The notes beneath the pieces were generated by a model. The model was not told the DNA's origin and did no database searches. It saw only the letters and a list, made by a program, of their open reading frames with translations. This document shows positions 1 to 11,133 of a DNA stretch of 64,000 bases, in pieces. The translations under genes were made by a program, and so were the position numbers. Position 1 is the first letter of the stretch. Each line of letters starts with the position of its first letter. The stretch comes from Schoenoplectus triqueter (taxonomy: Eukaryota; Streptophyta; Magnoliopsida; Poales; Cyperaceae): the NCBI GenBank assembly GCA_964058805.1, contig CAXKVV010002154.1, positions 77,001 to 141,000 of the forward strand. The letters run 5' to 3'.

Positions 1-119
1 AGCACTCGGCACCGCCGAAAACGAGTCCGGGAGCGCAAAACGTGAAAACGGGACCCGAAGCACTCGCCACCGCCGAAAACAAGTCCGGGGGCGCAAAACG
101 TGAAAACGGGACCCGACGC
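1..119 (+). repeat. 58-bp satellite, family A, end of an array
   Basis: About two units of the GC-rich 58-bp satellite that also fills 4265-11133. Each unit has the same order of blocks: GGCACCGCC, a GAAAAC tract, GAGTCCGGG, GCGCAAAACGTG and GGGACCCGA. The array runs in from outside the window and stops near 119, where LTR sequence begins. It shows that the LTR fragment at 120-4264 has satellite on both sides. Confidence 0.9.
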
Positions 120-394
120 ACAACCGAGAAATATCAGATAATGGAAAATAATCGATGTCAGAAGAGGGTGCTACACAATTCTCCAAGTACAATTGATCTT
201 TAAGGTGATACAATTTCAAAATTGGAGGATTAAAGGTCAGTTCTTTAGAATATATATAGGAATTGAGTATTCAAATGTGTCCAATAAATAAATAACAGTA
301 GAATTTCATTTGATATTTTTCATTTTGTCTTTACTGATCTAATTTCTTTGCTCTTCTTTTTGCAATGAATGAATTTAAGTTTTATGATAAATTT

Positions 395-563
395 TTCATC
401 GATTGATCTCGGTTGAATAACTTGAGAACTCGATGAATTTCCCTTTTGTCACTCTCGGCTAACAAAATATGCTTCTAGTCCTTATGGTATGAACAAGTAA
501 TGAGAATACACTCTTATTCAAGCTGATCGATCTCGGTTATAACTTGAGAACTCAGCAAGAATA
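395..563 (+). other. Two module-1 hairpins in the LTR leader
   Basis: Module 1 has a near-constant core, TTGATCTCRGT, a short loop, then ACTTGAGAAC, enclosed by a variable outer stem. Copy one pairs TTCATCGA (395-402) with TCGATGAA (430-437). Copy two pairs GCTGA (522-526) with TCAGC (552-556), and across an AA/AA internal loop TATTC (515-519) with GAATA (559-563). Stem sequences differ but complementarity is kept. Inside, CTC pairs with GAG and RGT with ACT. Confidence 0.7.
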
Positions 564-1379
564 GTTTGATTCCATTATAAGTGTCGTTTTTTTTGTTTTA
601 GAATTTAAGTCAAATATTGAGAGGAAAACCAAATACATTCGAAACAAGTCTCATGTAATCATTAGCAGCGACATTAGGGTTGTTAAAGATGTGAATAGTC
701 TAGCAATGGAATAAACAGCAAGCTCTTCATTAGATTGTGATTGAGATTAACTAGAATTATACATTTTTGATTGATAATCTGACTTTAACAGATTGCTAAC
801 CTCATGGTAATTCATGATCAAGGCATTAGGATGATGCACATTTAAACATCAATTCCTTGAAATTTTGGTCGAATTGAACAAACTTGGAAGTACAAGAATT
901 ATGGTACTGAACCGTACCGCTTCATCCCAACCGGTACCGGCATATACGATCAATCACCGTATGGATTCTCGATCACCTTCCATAGAAAGACTCCCCGAAG
1001 CCAGGCGATGCCGTCGGTCTTGTCCGATCAAGGAGGCGGAACCCCAGTCGCCGGCAACACCTATCGGCACGAATCTCAGCGCAGCGGTTGGAAAGACAGT
1101 CAATGAGATATAACCGCACGACCCTTAAAGCGCGAGCTTAAATCTTGATATACATGTGCGAATCTTGAGAGTAATCTGACGACGGGAATAAAGTTCAAAT
1201 TTAAATAAAAACTGTAGAATAAATCTGGGCCCCTTATCTTATATAACTCAATCTCAAAATAAATCTAACGGCCCATATTAAATAGCATAATTAAGATAAA
1301 AAGGAGCCGGCCCAGTCACCATATTGGGCTTATTCGCAAGGAAAATAAATAAATAAAACCGGCCCAATCCGTTAAGCCC

Positions 1380-2532
1380 AGTAATTAATAATAACAGAAT
1401 ATTAATAGTATAGAATAAATAAATCATTTGAAAATGCTCCTGAACTCCAAATTAACTCAAATTTGTTTCTAAAATTTCCTTATTTTTCATACTATTTTTC
1501 TATATGATAATATTCCAGTTTTGAAAATATAATCATGTTGAAACAATTTAAAAGCAAAAGACATTACATATATTGATATATTTGACTTAGCTTTGACTTG
1601 TCATTTTAAATACTATAAAAATCCCAAAAATTCAAATAAAAATCATGAATAATAACTAGATATATTTTACTAATTTTTCAAGTAATTTTTCATGAAATAA
1701 TAATGACAATAGTAATATGCCATAATAAATAATGAAATTAGCTATATTCTTTGATAAAAAAATATATAAATAATAATAGATATTATGTTGATATTTTCTG
1801 TAAAAAGAATAATAAAAATAAATAGCACAAAAATACCAAAATATATATTACCATGATAATAGATAGTAAATATATTTTCTTTTATAATAAAGAATGATAA
1901 TATAGTTTTATAATATGAATTACATTTCTTTTGATATTTCTATACAAATATACAATAAAAATATTTTTGATGAATAAAATGCAACAAAATAATAGTGGTA
2001 ATAAAAATATAATGAATTTCATCTCTTATGGCTATTTTCAACTAATAATAAAAAATCTTATACTTTTCTATAGATAATAAATAGAAATAATAAAAAATAA
2101 TGAATAGTATAATAAGTAAGATAGAATATTGATAATGATTTTTAGCTATTATAGATCTTAAAAATAAAAAAATAATAATAATAATAAAAAATAATATAGT
2201 TAGCTATCTTTTGATTTGTAAATAATTCTTACATAATGAATAGTATTTCAACATAATAGAATATAATAATGAAATTCTATTACTTTGGCTATTATAAAAA
2301 AATAAAAATGTACAAATAAAAAAATCATGGCCATTTTATTTTTCTAGTATTTTGTAAGTGATTTTCTACAAAATAAATAGAGTTTAGAAATAATAAAAAT
2401 AAAATTCTATCATTTTACCTATTATAAAAATCCCAAAAATATAAATAAAATTCTAGTTAATAGCCAACCCATTTTCCTATTATTTTTTGTAAATAATTTT
2501 TCTACATAGATAAATAGAGTTTAAGAATAAAA

Positions 2533-2576
<44 letters not shown>

Positions 2577-2640
2577 GCATCTTTATAATAGAAATAATAA
2601 TGGAAGATATTATATAATAGACTTTTTACATTTTGGAAAT
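1380..2640. other. AT-rich LTR segment with a trinucleotide run
   Basis: No gene. Strongly AT-rich sequence made of short repeats of the type TTTTGGCTATTATAAAAATCCC and runs of AATA. It includes an uninterrupted AAT microsatellite at about 2533-2571. Homologous AT-rich segments occupy 20330-21700, 53780-55000 and 63540-64000, so it is a fixed part of the Tat LTR. Confidence 0.75.
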
Positions 2641-2717
2641 GAACAAAAATGCTCACACAAGGAGTGTAGAGCCACATGAGAATGTTTGCACACATGATAT
2701 AACCTTTAGAACGATTA

Positions 2718-2972
2718 GTCAAGACAAGAACATCTTGACGAAGGATAAACAAGGTTGCAACGACAACACGAGAAGATACGTCGAGACAGGAACATTTTGA
2801 CGTAGGATGACTAAAGCTTCGATAGCAACATGAGAAGATACGTTGAGACAAGAACATCTTGACGTGGGATGATTAAGACTTCGATAGCAACATGAGGAGA
2901 TATGTCGAGACAGGAACATCTTGACGTTTGATGAAGAATAACCAGAGCTGCGATATTAACATGAAGATGTAT
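2718..2972 (+). repeat. 62-bp tandem repeat, four units, in LTR1
   Basis: Units start at 2718, 2780, 2842 and 2904. Each opens with GTCRAGACARGAACATYTTGACG, shown here as its two pairing arms GTCAAG and CTTGAC, which can form a 6-bp hairpin. Units 2-4 replace the G-A-rich arm with GTCGAG or GTTGAG, still able to pair through G-T wobble. LTR4 has about two units (55079-55215), so copy number varies between LTRs. Confidence 0.75.
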
Positions 2973-3302
2973 GTCAACTCTGAGGAAGAAGAACATTACG
3001 ATGTCCTAGAGAGGTGACATCTTAATGACTCACTACCATGAGCAAGTAACTCATGACTGAATACGCTCACACGAGAGATGTAGGGCAACGTAGTAATTTT
3101 GCACAACTAATGCAACACGTAGAATGATTAGTCGAGACAAGAACATCTTGACGCTCGCTGAAGAATGACCAAAGCTACGACATCAGCATGGAGAGACATG
3201 TCGACTTTGAAGAAGAAGAACATTACGATGTCCGAGCGAAGCGACATCTTAATGACTCGGTGTCATGAACAAGTAATTCATGACCATTTGAGCTAGCAAG
3301 AC

Positions 3303-3957
3303 TGAACTCATCCGTCGATAAGTTTGTCTCCTGGCTCATTTCCCGAGACTGTGAGATTGAATCGTTCTGTAGTAGATTCATCCACAAAACAGTGAATGTG
3401 AACCGTTCTGTAGGTAGGTTCCTTCACTAACACATGCCTCAATGTTGAACTGACCCAGCGCTTCAGGTTTGACATTGTGTGTAATTGTGTTTCCTAGGTT
3501 TATGAATCGGCTTAGTGCTTCGAATTCATGATCTAGAAGATCGGTGAGAAGAAACACGTGGGCCATATCCACCCTTCTCCTGATTCACCAACCTCAAGAT
3601 CAACCGGCTCAGTGCTTCGAGTTGTATTTTGTGTGATTGGTTGTTGACTAGTTAAGATTGAACCGTTCTGTAGTAGGTTTATCTTCTAGATCAACGGAGG
3701 TCGAGTCGTTCTGTATGTAGACTCACCTCAAGCCCCTCTGAAGAGATTAACCTGGTCTGTAGTAAGGTTACATCTCGAGGTGGCATAGACTGAACCGATC
3801 TGTTTGTAGGTTCGTCTTCCATAAGACAGAACCGATCTGTTTGTAGGTTTGTCTTCCATAGAATTAAGTAGAGATTGAACCGATCTGTTTGTAGGTTCGT
3901 CTTCCATAGGATTAAATAAAGACTGAACCGATCTGTTTGTAGGTTCGTCTTCCATGG
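3303..3957 (+). other. Hairpin array with invariant GWTCTGTAGTA loop (LTR1)
   Basis: At least nine short hairpins share the loop GWTCTGTAGTA (or GWTCTGTTTGTA) but have different stems: TGAATC/GATTCA (3358-3380), GAACC/GGTTC with outer AGTGAA/TTCACT (3391-3428), AACC/GGTT with outer AAGAT/ATCTT (3654-3690), GAGTC/GACTC, TAACCT/AGGTTA, and several GAACC/GGTTC with outer AGAC/GTCT (up to 3957). Between them lie hairpins with a second constant loop, CGGCTTAGTGCTTCGA, for example ATGAAT/ATTCAT and CAAC/GTTG. Equivalent arrays lie at 21958-22470, 28745-29440 (inverted) and 55540-56235. Nothing protein-coding is seen. Confidence 0.75.
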
Positions 3958-4068
3958 ACCCCTTTTTATGAACCCAGACGACCACTTGACCATCTTTTAA
4001 CTATACTATTTGCTTCTCCCTTTCAAAGATCCAGAGGTGCCTCGAGGTTAGTAGCCCAGGGTAATTAA

Positions 4069-4264
4069 CGGTGGGGGCTTGCGCCCACCGGAATCTACAA
4101 GAACTCACAATCACTAAAAAACCCCCTGAATGTGCATCCAAATATCTCTAAACGGCAGAATCGGCCGACACCCAGCAGATGCACGCTCGGGAGGGATCTC
4201 CGTGTCCTTCTTCCGCGAACCCATCGCCCAGCGGCGGTGCGGCGGCGCGCGAAAAAGGGTCGCA
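4069..4264 (+). other. Structured 3' terminus of LTR1
   Basis: CGGTGGG (4069-4075) pairs with CCCACCG (4084-4090). Downstream, GTGCATC (4132-4138) pairs with GATGCAC (4178-4184), enclosing CGGC/GCCG (4153-4156 with 4164-4167). The LTR normally ends GGGTCGCACA; here the end is altered and runs directly into the satellite instead of a primer binding site. Confidence 0.65.
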
Positions 4265-7200
4265 AAGGGACCCGACGCACTCGGCACCGCCGAAAATGAG
4301 TCCCGACGCGCAAAATGTGAAAACGGGACTCGAGCACTCGGCACCGCCGAAAATGAGTCCGGGAGCGCAAAACGTGAAAACGGGACTCGAGCACTCGGCA
4401 CCGTCGAAAACGATTCCGGGAGCGTAAAACTTGAAAATGGGACCCGACTCCCCCGTGACCGCCGAAAACGAGTCCGGGCGCGCAAAACATGAAAACGGGA
4501 CCCGACGCACTCGGCACCGCCGGAAACGAGTCCGGGAGCGCAAAACGTGAAAACGGGACCCGACCAACTCCGCACCGCCGAAAACGAGTCCGGGGGCGCA
4601 AAACGTGAAAACAGGACCCGACGCACCCGGTACCGCCGAAAATGAGTCCGGGCACGCAAATCGTGAAAACGGGACCCGACGCACTCGGCACCGCCAAAAT
4701 GAGTTCGGGCCCGCAAAACGTGAAAACGGGACCCGACGCACACGGCACCGCCGAAAACGAGTCCGGGCGCGGAAAACGTGAAAACGGGACCTGACGCACT
4801 CGGCACCGCCGAAAACGAGTCTGGGGGCGCAAAACGTGAAGACGGGACCCGAAGTACTCGACACCGACGAAAACGAGTCAGGGCGCGCAAAACGTGAAAA
4901 CGGAACCCGACGCGCTCGGCACCGCCGAAAACGTGTCCGGGCGGGCAAAATCTTGAAAATGGGTCCCGACGACCTCGGCACCGCCGAAAACGAGTCCGGG
5001 AGCAAAAAACATGAAAACGGGACCCGACTACCACGTGACAGCCGAAAACGTGTCCGGGCGCACAAAACATGCAAACGGGACCCGACGCACTCGGCACCGC
5101 CGAAAATGAGTCCGGGCACGCAAAATAGGAAAACGGGACCCGAGGCACTCGACACCACCAAAAACGAGTCAGCGCGCGGAAAACGTGAAAACGGGACCCG
5201 ACGCACTCGGCACCGCCGAAAATGAGTCCCGGCGCGTAAAATGTGAAAACGGGACCCGAGGCTCTCGACACCGCCGAAAACGAGTCCGAGAGCGCAAAAC
5301 GTGAAAACGGGACTCGAGCACTCGGCACCGCCGAAAATGAGTCCGGGAGCGCAAAACGTGAAAACGGGACTCGAGCACTCGGCACCGCCGAAAACGATTC
5401 CGGGAGCGTAAAACTTGAAAATGGGACCCGACTCCCCCGTGAACGCCGAAAATGAGTCAGCGCGCGCAAAACGTGAAAACGGGACCCGACGCACTCGGCA
5501 CCGCCGAAAATGAGTCCCTGCGCGCAAAATGTGAAAACGGGACCCGAGGCACTCGACACCGCCGAAAACGAGTCCGGGAGCGCAAAACGTGAAAACGGGA
5601 CGCGAGCACTCGGCACCGCCGAAAACCATTCCGGGAGCGCAAAACGTGAAAACGGGACTCGTGCACTCGGCACCGCCGAAAACGATTCCGGGAGCGTAAA
5701 ACTTGAAAATGGGACCCGACTCCCCCGTGACCGCCGAAAACGAGTCCGGGCGCGCAAAATGTGAAAACGGGACCCGACGCACTCGGCACCGCCGGAAACG
5801 AGTCCGGGAGCGCAAAACGTGAAAACGGGACCCGACCAACACCACACCGCTGAAAACGAGTCCGGGGGCGCAAAACGTGAAAACGGGACCCGACGCACCC
5901 GGTACCGCCGAAAATGAGTCCGGGAGCGGAAAACTTGAAAATGGGACCCGACTCCCCCGTGACCGCCGAAAACGAGTCCGGGCGCGCAAAACGTGAAAAC
6001 GGGACCCGACGCACTGGGCACCGCCGAAAACGATTCCGGGCGTGCAAAATCTTGAAAATGGGTCCCGACGAACTCGGCACCGCCGAAAACGAGTCCGGGC
6101 GCGCAAAACGTGAAAACGGGACCCGACGCGCTCGGCACCGCCGAAAACGTGTCCGGGAGGGCAAAATCTTGAAAATGGGTCCCGACGAACTCGGCACCGC
6201 CGAAAACGAGTCCGGGAGCAAAAAACATGAAAACGGGACCCGACTCCCACGTGACAGCCGAAAACGTGTCCGGGCGCGCAAAACATGAAAACGGGACCCG
6301 ACGCACTCGGCACCGCCGAAAATGAGTCCTGGCATGCAAAATAGGAAAACGGGACCCGAGGCACTCGACACCACCAAAAACGAGTCAGCGCGCGCAAAAC
6401 GAGAAAACGGGACCCGACGGACTCGGCACCGCCGAAAAAGAGTCCCGGCGCGCAAAATGTGAAAACGGGACCCGAGGCTCTCGACACCGCCGAAAATGAG
6501 TCCGGGAGCGCAAACGTGAAAACGGGACCCGACGCGCTCGGCACCGCCGAAAACGTGTCCGGGCGGGCAAAATCTTGAAAATGGGTCCCAACGACCTCGG
6601 CACCGCCGAAAACGAGTCCGGGAGCAAAAAAAATTAAAACTTGACCCGACTACCACGTGACAGCCGAAAACGTGTCCAGGCGCACAAAACATGAAAACGG
6701 GACCCGACGCACTCGGCACCGCCGAAAATGAGTCCGGGCAGGCAAAATAGGAAAACGGGACCCGAGGCACTCGACACCACCAAAAACGAGTCAGCGTGCG
6801 CAAAACGTGAAAACGGGACTCGACGCACTCGGCACCGCCGAAAATGAGTCCCTGCGTGCAAAATGTGAAAACGGGACCCGAGACTCTCGACACCGCCGAA
6901 AACGAGTCCGGGAGCGCAAAACGTGAAAACGGGACTCGAGCACTCGTTACCGCCGAAAATGAGTCCGGGAGCGCAAAACGTGAAATCGGGACTCGAGCAC
7001 TCGGCACCGCCGAAAACGATTCCGGGAGCGCAAAACGAGAAGACGGGACCCGAAGTACTCGACACCGACGAAAACGAGTCCGGGCGCGCAAAAAGTGAAA
7101 ACGGGACCCGACGCGCTCGGCACTGCCGAAAACGTGTCCGGGCGGGCAAAATCTTGAAAATGGGTCCCGACGACCTCGGCACCGCCGAAAACGAGTCCGG

Positions 7201-10200
7201 GAGCAAAAAACATGAAAACGGGACCCGACTCCCACGTGACAGCCGAAAACGTGTCCGGGCGCGCAAAACATGAAAACAGGACCCGACGCACCCGGCACCG
7301 CCGAAAATGTGTCCTGGCACGCAAAATAGGAAAACGGGACCCGAGGCACTCGACACCACCAAAAATGAGTCAGCGCGCGCAAAACGTGAAAACGGGACCC
7401 GACGAACTCGGCACCGCCGAAAATGAGTCCCGGCGCGCAAAATGTGAAAACGGGACCCGAGGCACTCGAAAACGAGTCCGGGAATGCAAAACGTGAAAAC
7501 GGGACCCGAAGCACTCGCCACCGCCGAAAAAGAGTCCGGTCGCGCAAAACGTGAAAACGGGACCCGACGCACTCGGCACCGCCGAAAATGTGTCCGGGCG
7601 CGCAAAATCTTGAAAATGGGTCCCGACGACCTCGGCACAACGAAAACGAGTCCAGGAGCAAAAAACATGAAAACGGGACCCAACTCCCATGTGACCGCCG
7701 GAAACGTGTCCGGGCGCGCAAAACATGAAAACGGGACCTGACGCACTCGGCACCGCCGAAAATGAGTCCGGGCACGCAAAATGTGAAAACGGGACCCGAG
7801 GAACTCGACACCGCCCAAAATTAGTCCGGGCGCGAAAAACGTGAAAACGGGACCCGACGCACTCGGCACAGCCGAAAACGAGTCCGAGCGTGCAAAACGT
7901 GAAAACGGGACCCGACGCACTCGGCACCGCCGAAAATGAGTCCCGACGCGCAAAATGTGAAAACGGGACCCGAGGCACTTGACACCGTCGAACACGAGTC
8001 CGGAAGCGCAAAACGTAAAAACGGGACTCGAGCACTCGGCACCGCCGAAAATGAGTCCGGGAGCGCAAAACATGAAAACGGGACCCGACTCCCACGTGAC
8101 CGTCGAAAACGAGTCCGAGGGCGCAAAATGTGAAAACGAGACACGACGCACTCGGCACCGCCGAAAACGAGTCCGGGCACGCAAAACGTGAAAAAAGGAC
8201 CCGACGCACTCGGCACCGCCGAAAACGAGTCCGGGCGCGCAAAACGTGAAAACGGGACCCAAAGCACTCGGCACCGTCGAAAACGAGTTCGGGCGCGCAA
8301 AACGTGAAAACTGGACCCGACGCACTCGGCACCGTCGAAAACGAGTCCGGGAGGGCAAAAAGTGAAAACGGGACCCGAAATACTCGACACCGCCGAAAAC
8401 GAGTCCGGGCGCGCAAAACGTGAAAACAGTACCCGACGCACTCGGCACCGCCGAAAACGTGTCCGGGCGCGCAAAATCTTGAAAATGGGTCTTGACGACC
8501 TCGGCACCGCCGATAACGAGTCCGGGAGCAAAAAACATGAAAACGGGACCCGACTCCCACGTGACCACCGAAAACGTGTCCGGGCGCGCAAAACATGAAA
8601 ACGGGACCCGACGCACTCGACACCGCCAAAAACGAGTCCCGGCGCGCAAAACGTGAAAACGGGACCCGACGCACTCGGCACCGCGGAAAATGAGTCCCGG
8701 CGCGCAAAATGTGAAAACGGGACCCGAGGCACTCGACATCGCCGAAAAAGAGTCCGGGAGCGCAAAACGTGAAAACTAGAATCGAGCACTCGCCACCGCC
8801 GAAAACGAGTCCGGGAGCACAAAACATGAAAACGGGACCCGACTCCCACGTTACCGCTGAAAACGAGTTCGGGCGCGCAAAACGTGAAAACGGGACCCGA
8901 CGCACACGGCACCGCCGAAAAAGAATCCGGGCGCGCAAAACGTGAAAACGGGACCCGACCCACTCCGCACCACCGAAAACGAGTCCCGGCGCGCAAAATG
9001 TGAAAACGGGACCCGACGCACTCGGCACCGCCGAAGACGAGTCCGGGCGCGCAAAACGTGAAAAAGGGACCCGACGCACTCGGCAACGCCGAAAACGAGT
9101 CCGGGAACCCAAAACGTGAAAACGGGACCCGACGCACTCGGCATCATCAAAAACGAGTCCGGGCGCGCAAAACGTGAAAAAGGGACCCGACGCACTCGGC
9201 ACCGCCGAAAACGAGTCCGGGCGCCCAAAACGTGAAAACGGGACCCGACGCACTCGGCACCGTCGAAAACGAGTCCGGGAGGGCAAAACGTGAAAACGGG
9301 ACCCGACTCCCACGTGGCCGCCGAAAACGAGTCCGGGCGCGCAAAACGTGAAAACGGGACCCGACGCACTCCGCATCGCCGAAAACGTGAAAACGGGACA
9401 CGACCCACTCCACACCGCCAAAAACGAGTTCGGGGGCGCAAAACGTGAAAACGGGACCCGACGCACTCGGCACCGCCAAAAACGAGTCCGGGCGCGCAAA
9501 ACGTGAAAACGGGACCCGACGCACTCAGCACCGCCGAAAACGAGTCCCAGCGCGCAAAACGTGAAAACGGGACCCGACGCACTCTGCACCGTCGAAAATG
9601 AGTCCGGGAGTGCAAAACGTGAAAACGGGACCCGAAGCACTCGCCACCGTCGAAAAAGAGTCCGGGCGCGCAAAACGTGAAAATGGGACCATACGCACTC
9701 GGCACCGCCGAAAACGTGTCCGGGCGCGCAAAATCTTGAAAATGGGTCCCGACGACCTCGGCACCACGAAAACGAGTCCGGGAGCAAAAAACATGAAAAC
9801 GAGACCCAACTCCCACGTGACCGCCGAAAACGTGTCCGGGCGCGCAAAATATGAAAACGGGACCCGACGCACTCGGCACCGCCAAAAATGAGTCCGGGCA
9901 CGCAAAATGTGAAAACGGGACCCGATGCACTCGACACCGCCGAAAACGAGTCCGGGCTCGCAAAACGTGAAAACGGGACCCGGCGCACTCGGCACCGCCG
10001 AAAACGAGTCCGGGCGTGCAAAACGTGAAAACGGGACCCGACGCACTCGGCACCGCCGAAAATGAGTCCCGGCGCGCAAAATGTGAAAACGGGACCCGAG
10101 GCACTCGACACCGCCGAAAACAGGTCCGGGAGCGCAAAACGTGAAAACGGGACTCGAGCACTCGGCACCGCCGAAAATAAGTCCGGGAGCGCAAAACATG

Positions 10201-11133
10201 AAAATGGGACCCGACTCCCACGTTACCGCCGAAAACGAGTCCGGGGGCTTAAAACGTGAAAACAGGACCCGACGCACCCGGCACCGCCGAAAACGAATTC
10301 GGGCGCGCAAAACGTGAAAACGGGACCCGACCCACTCTGCACCGTCGAAAACGAGTCCGGGCGCGCAAAACGTGAAAACGGGACTCGACGCACTCGGCAA
10401 CGCCGAAAATGAGTCCGGGCACGCAAAATGTGAAAACGGGACCCGAGGCACTCGACACCGCCAAAAACGAGTCCGGGCGTGCAAAACGTGAAAACGGGAC
10501 CCGACGCACTCGACACCGCCGAAAACGAGTCCGGGCGCGCAAAACGTGAAAACGGGACCCGACGCACTCGGCAACGTCGAAAACGTGTCCGGGCGCGCAC
10601 AATCTTGAAAATGGGTCCCGACGACCTCGGCACCGTCGAAAACGAGTCCGGGAGCAAAAAACATGAAAGCGGGACCCGACTCCCCCGTGACTGCCGAAAA
10701 CGTGTACGGGCGCGCAAAACATGAAAACGGGACCCGACGCACTCGGCACCGCCGAAAATGAGTCCGAGCGCGCAAAATGTGAAAACGGGACCCGAGGCAC
10801 TCGACACCGCCAAAAACGAGTCAGGGCGCGCAAAACGTGAAAACGGGACCCGACGCACTCGGCACCGCCGAAAACGTGTCCGGGCGCGCAAAATCTTGAA
10901 AATGGGTCCCGACGACCTCGGCACCGCCGAAAACGAGTCCGGGAGCAAAAAATAGCAAACGGGACTCGACTCCCCCGTGACCGCCGAAAACGAGTCCGGG
11001 CGCGCAAAACGTGAAAACGGGACCCGACGCACTCCGCACCGCCGAAAACGTGAAAACGGGACCCGACCCACTCCACACCGCCAAAAACGAGTTCGGGGGC
11101 GCAAAACGTGAAAACGGGACCCGACGCACTCCG
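4265..11133 (+). repeat. 58-bp GC-rich satellite array, family A (about 118 units)
   Basis: Continuous tandem array with a 58-bp period, and very CpG-rich (about ten CpG per unit). Several unit variants recur in fixed order: a type containing CTTGAAAATGGGTCCCGAC appears near 4948, 6047, 6162, 6569, 7147, 7606, 8475, 9729, 10600 and 10890, always followed by a type with GGAGCAAAAAACATG. That points to amplification of blocks of several units as well as single units. Because 58 is not a multiple of three and the minus strand of the unit lacks stops, very long minus-strand open frames (up to about 930 codons) appear. They are by-products of the repeat and are not annotated as genes. Confidence 0.95.

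Larger units (their letters stand above)
120..4264 (+). mobile_element. Tat-like gypsy LTR fragment (LTR1), R-U5 portion
   Basis: No gene is seen here. The stretch aligns block by block with 18900-22818 and 52400-56542: hairpin modules at 395-563, a GGTACC-rich part near 910-945, an AT-rich part at about 1380-2640, a 62-bp tandem repeat at 2718-2972, a hairpin array at 3303-3957 and the LTR 3' terminus at 4069-4264. The short open frame at 865-1113 lies in a block repeated in the other LTRs and is not treated as a gene. The left edge falls close to where transcription would start in the other copies (about 4.1 kb from the LTR end). The U3 promoter part is absent and satellite abuts both ends. 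Confidence 0.75.

Noticed and set aside
395..563. Hammerhead ribozyme or retrozyme as an explanation of module 1
   Set aside because: The conserved CTGATGA and GAAA core strands of a hammerhead are not present.
865..1113. Small open frame of 82 codons
   Set aside because: It lies in an LTR block repeated near 19940-20110, 53400-53620 and 63080-63370, where the frame is not conserved.
2718..2972. CRISPR-like array
   Set aside because: Units are tandem with no unique spacers, they lie within a plant LTR, and eukaryotic context makes CRISPR impossible.
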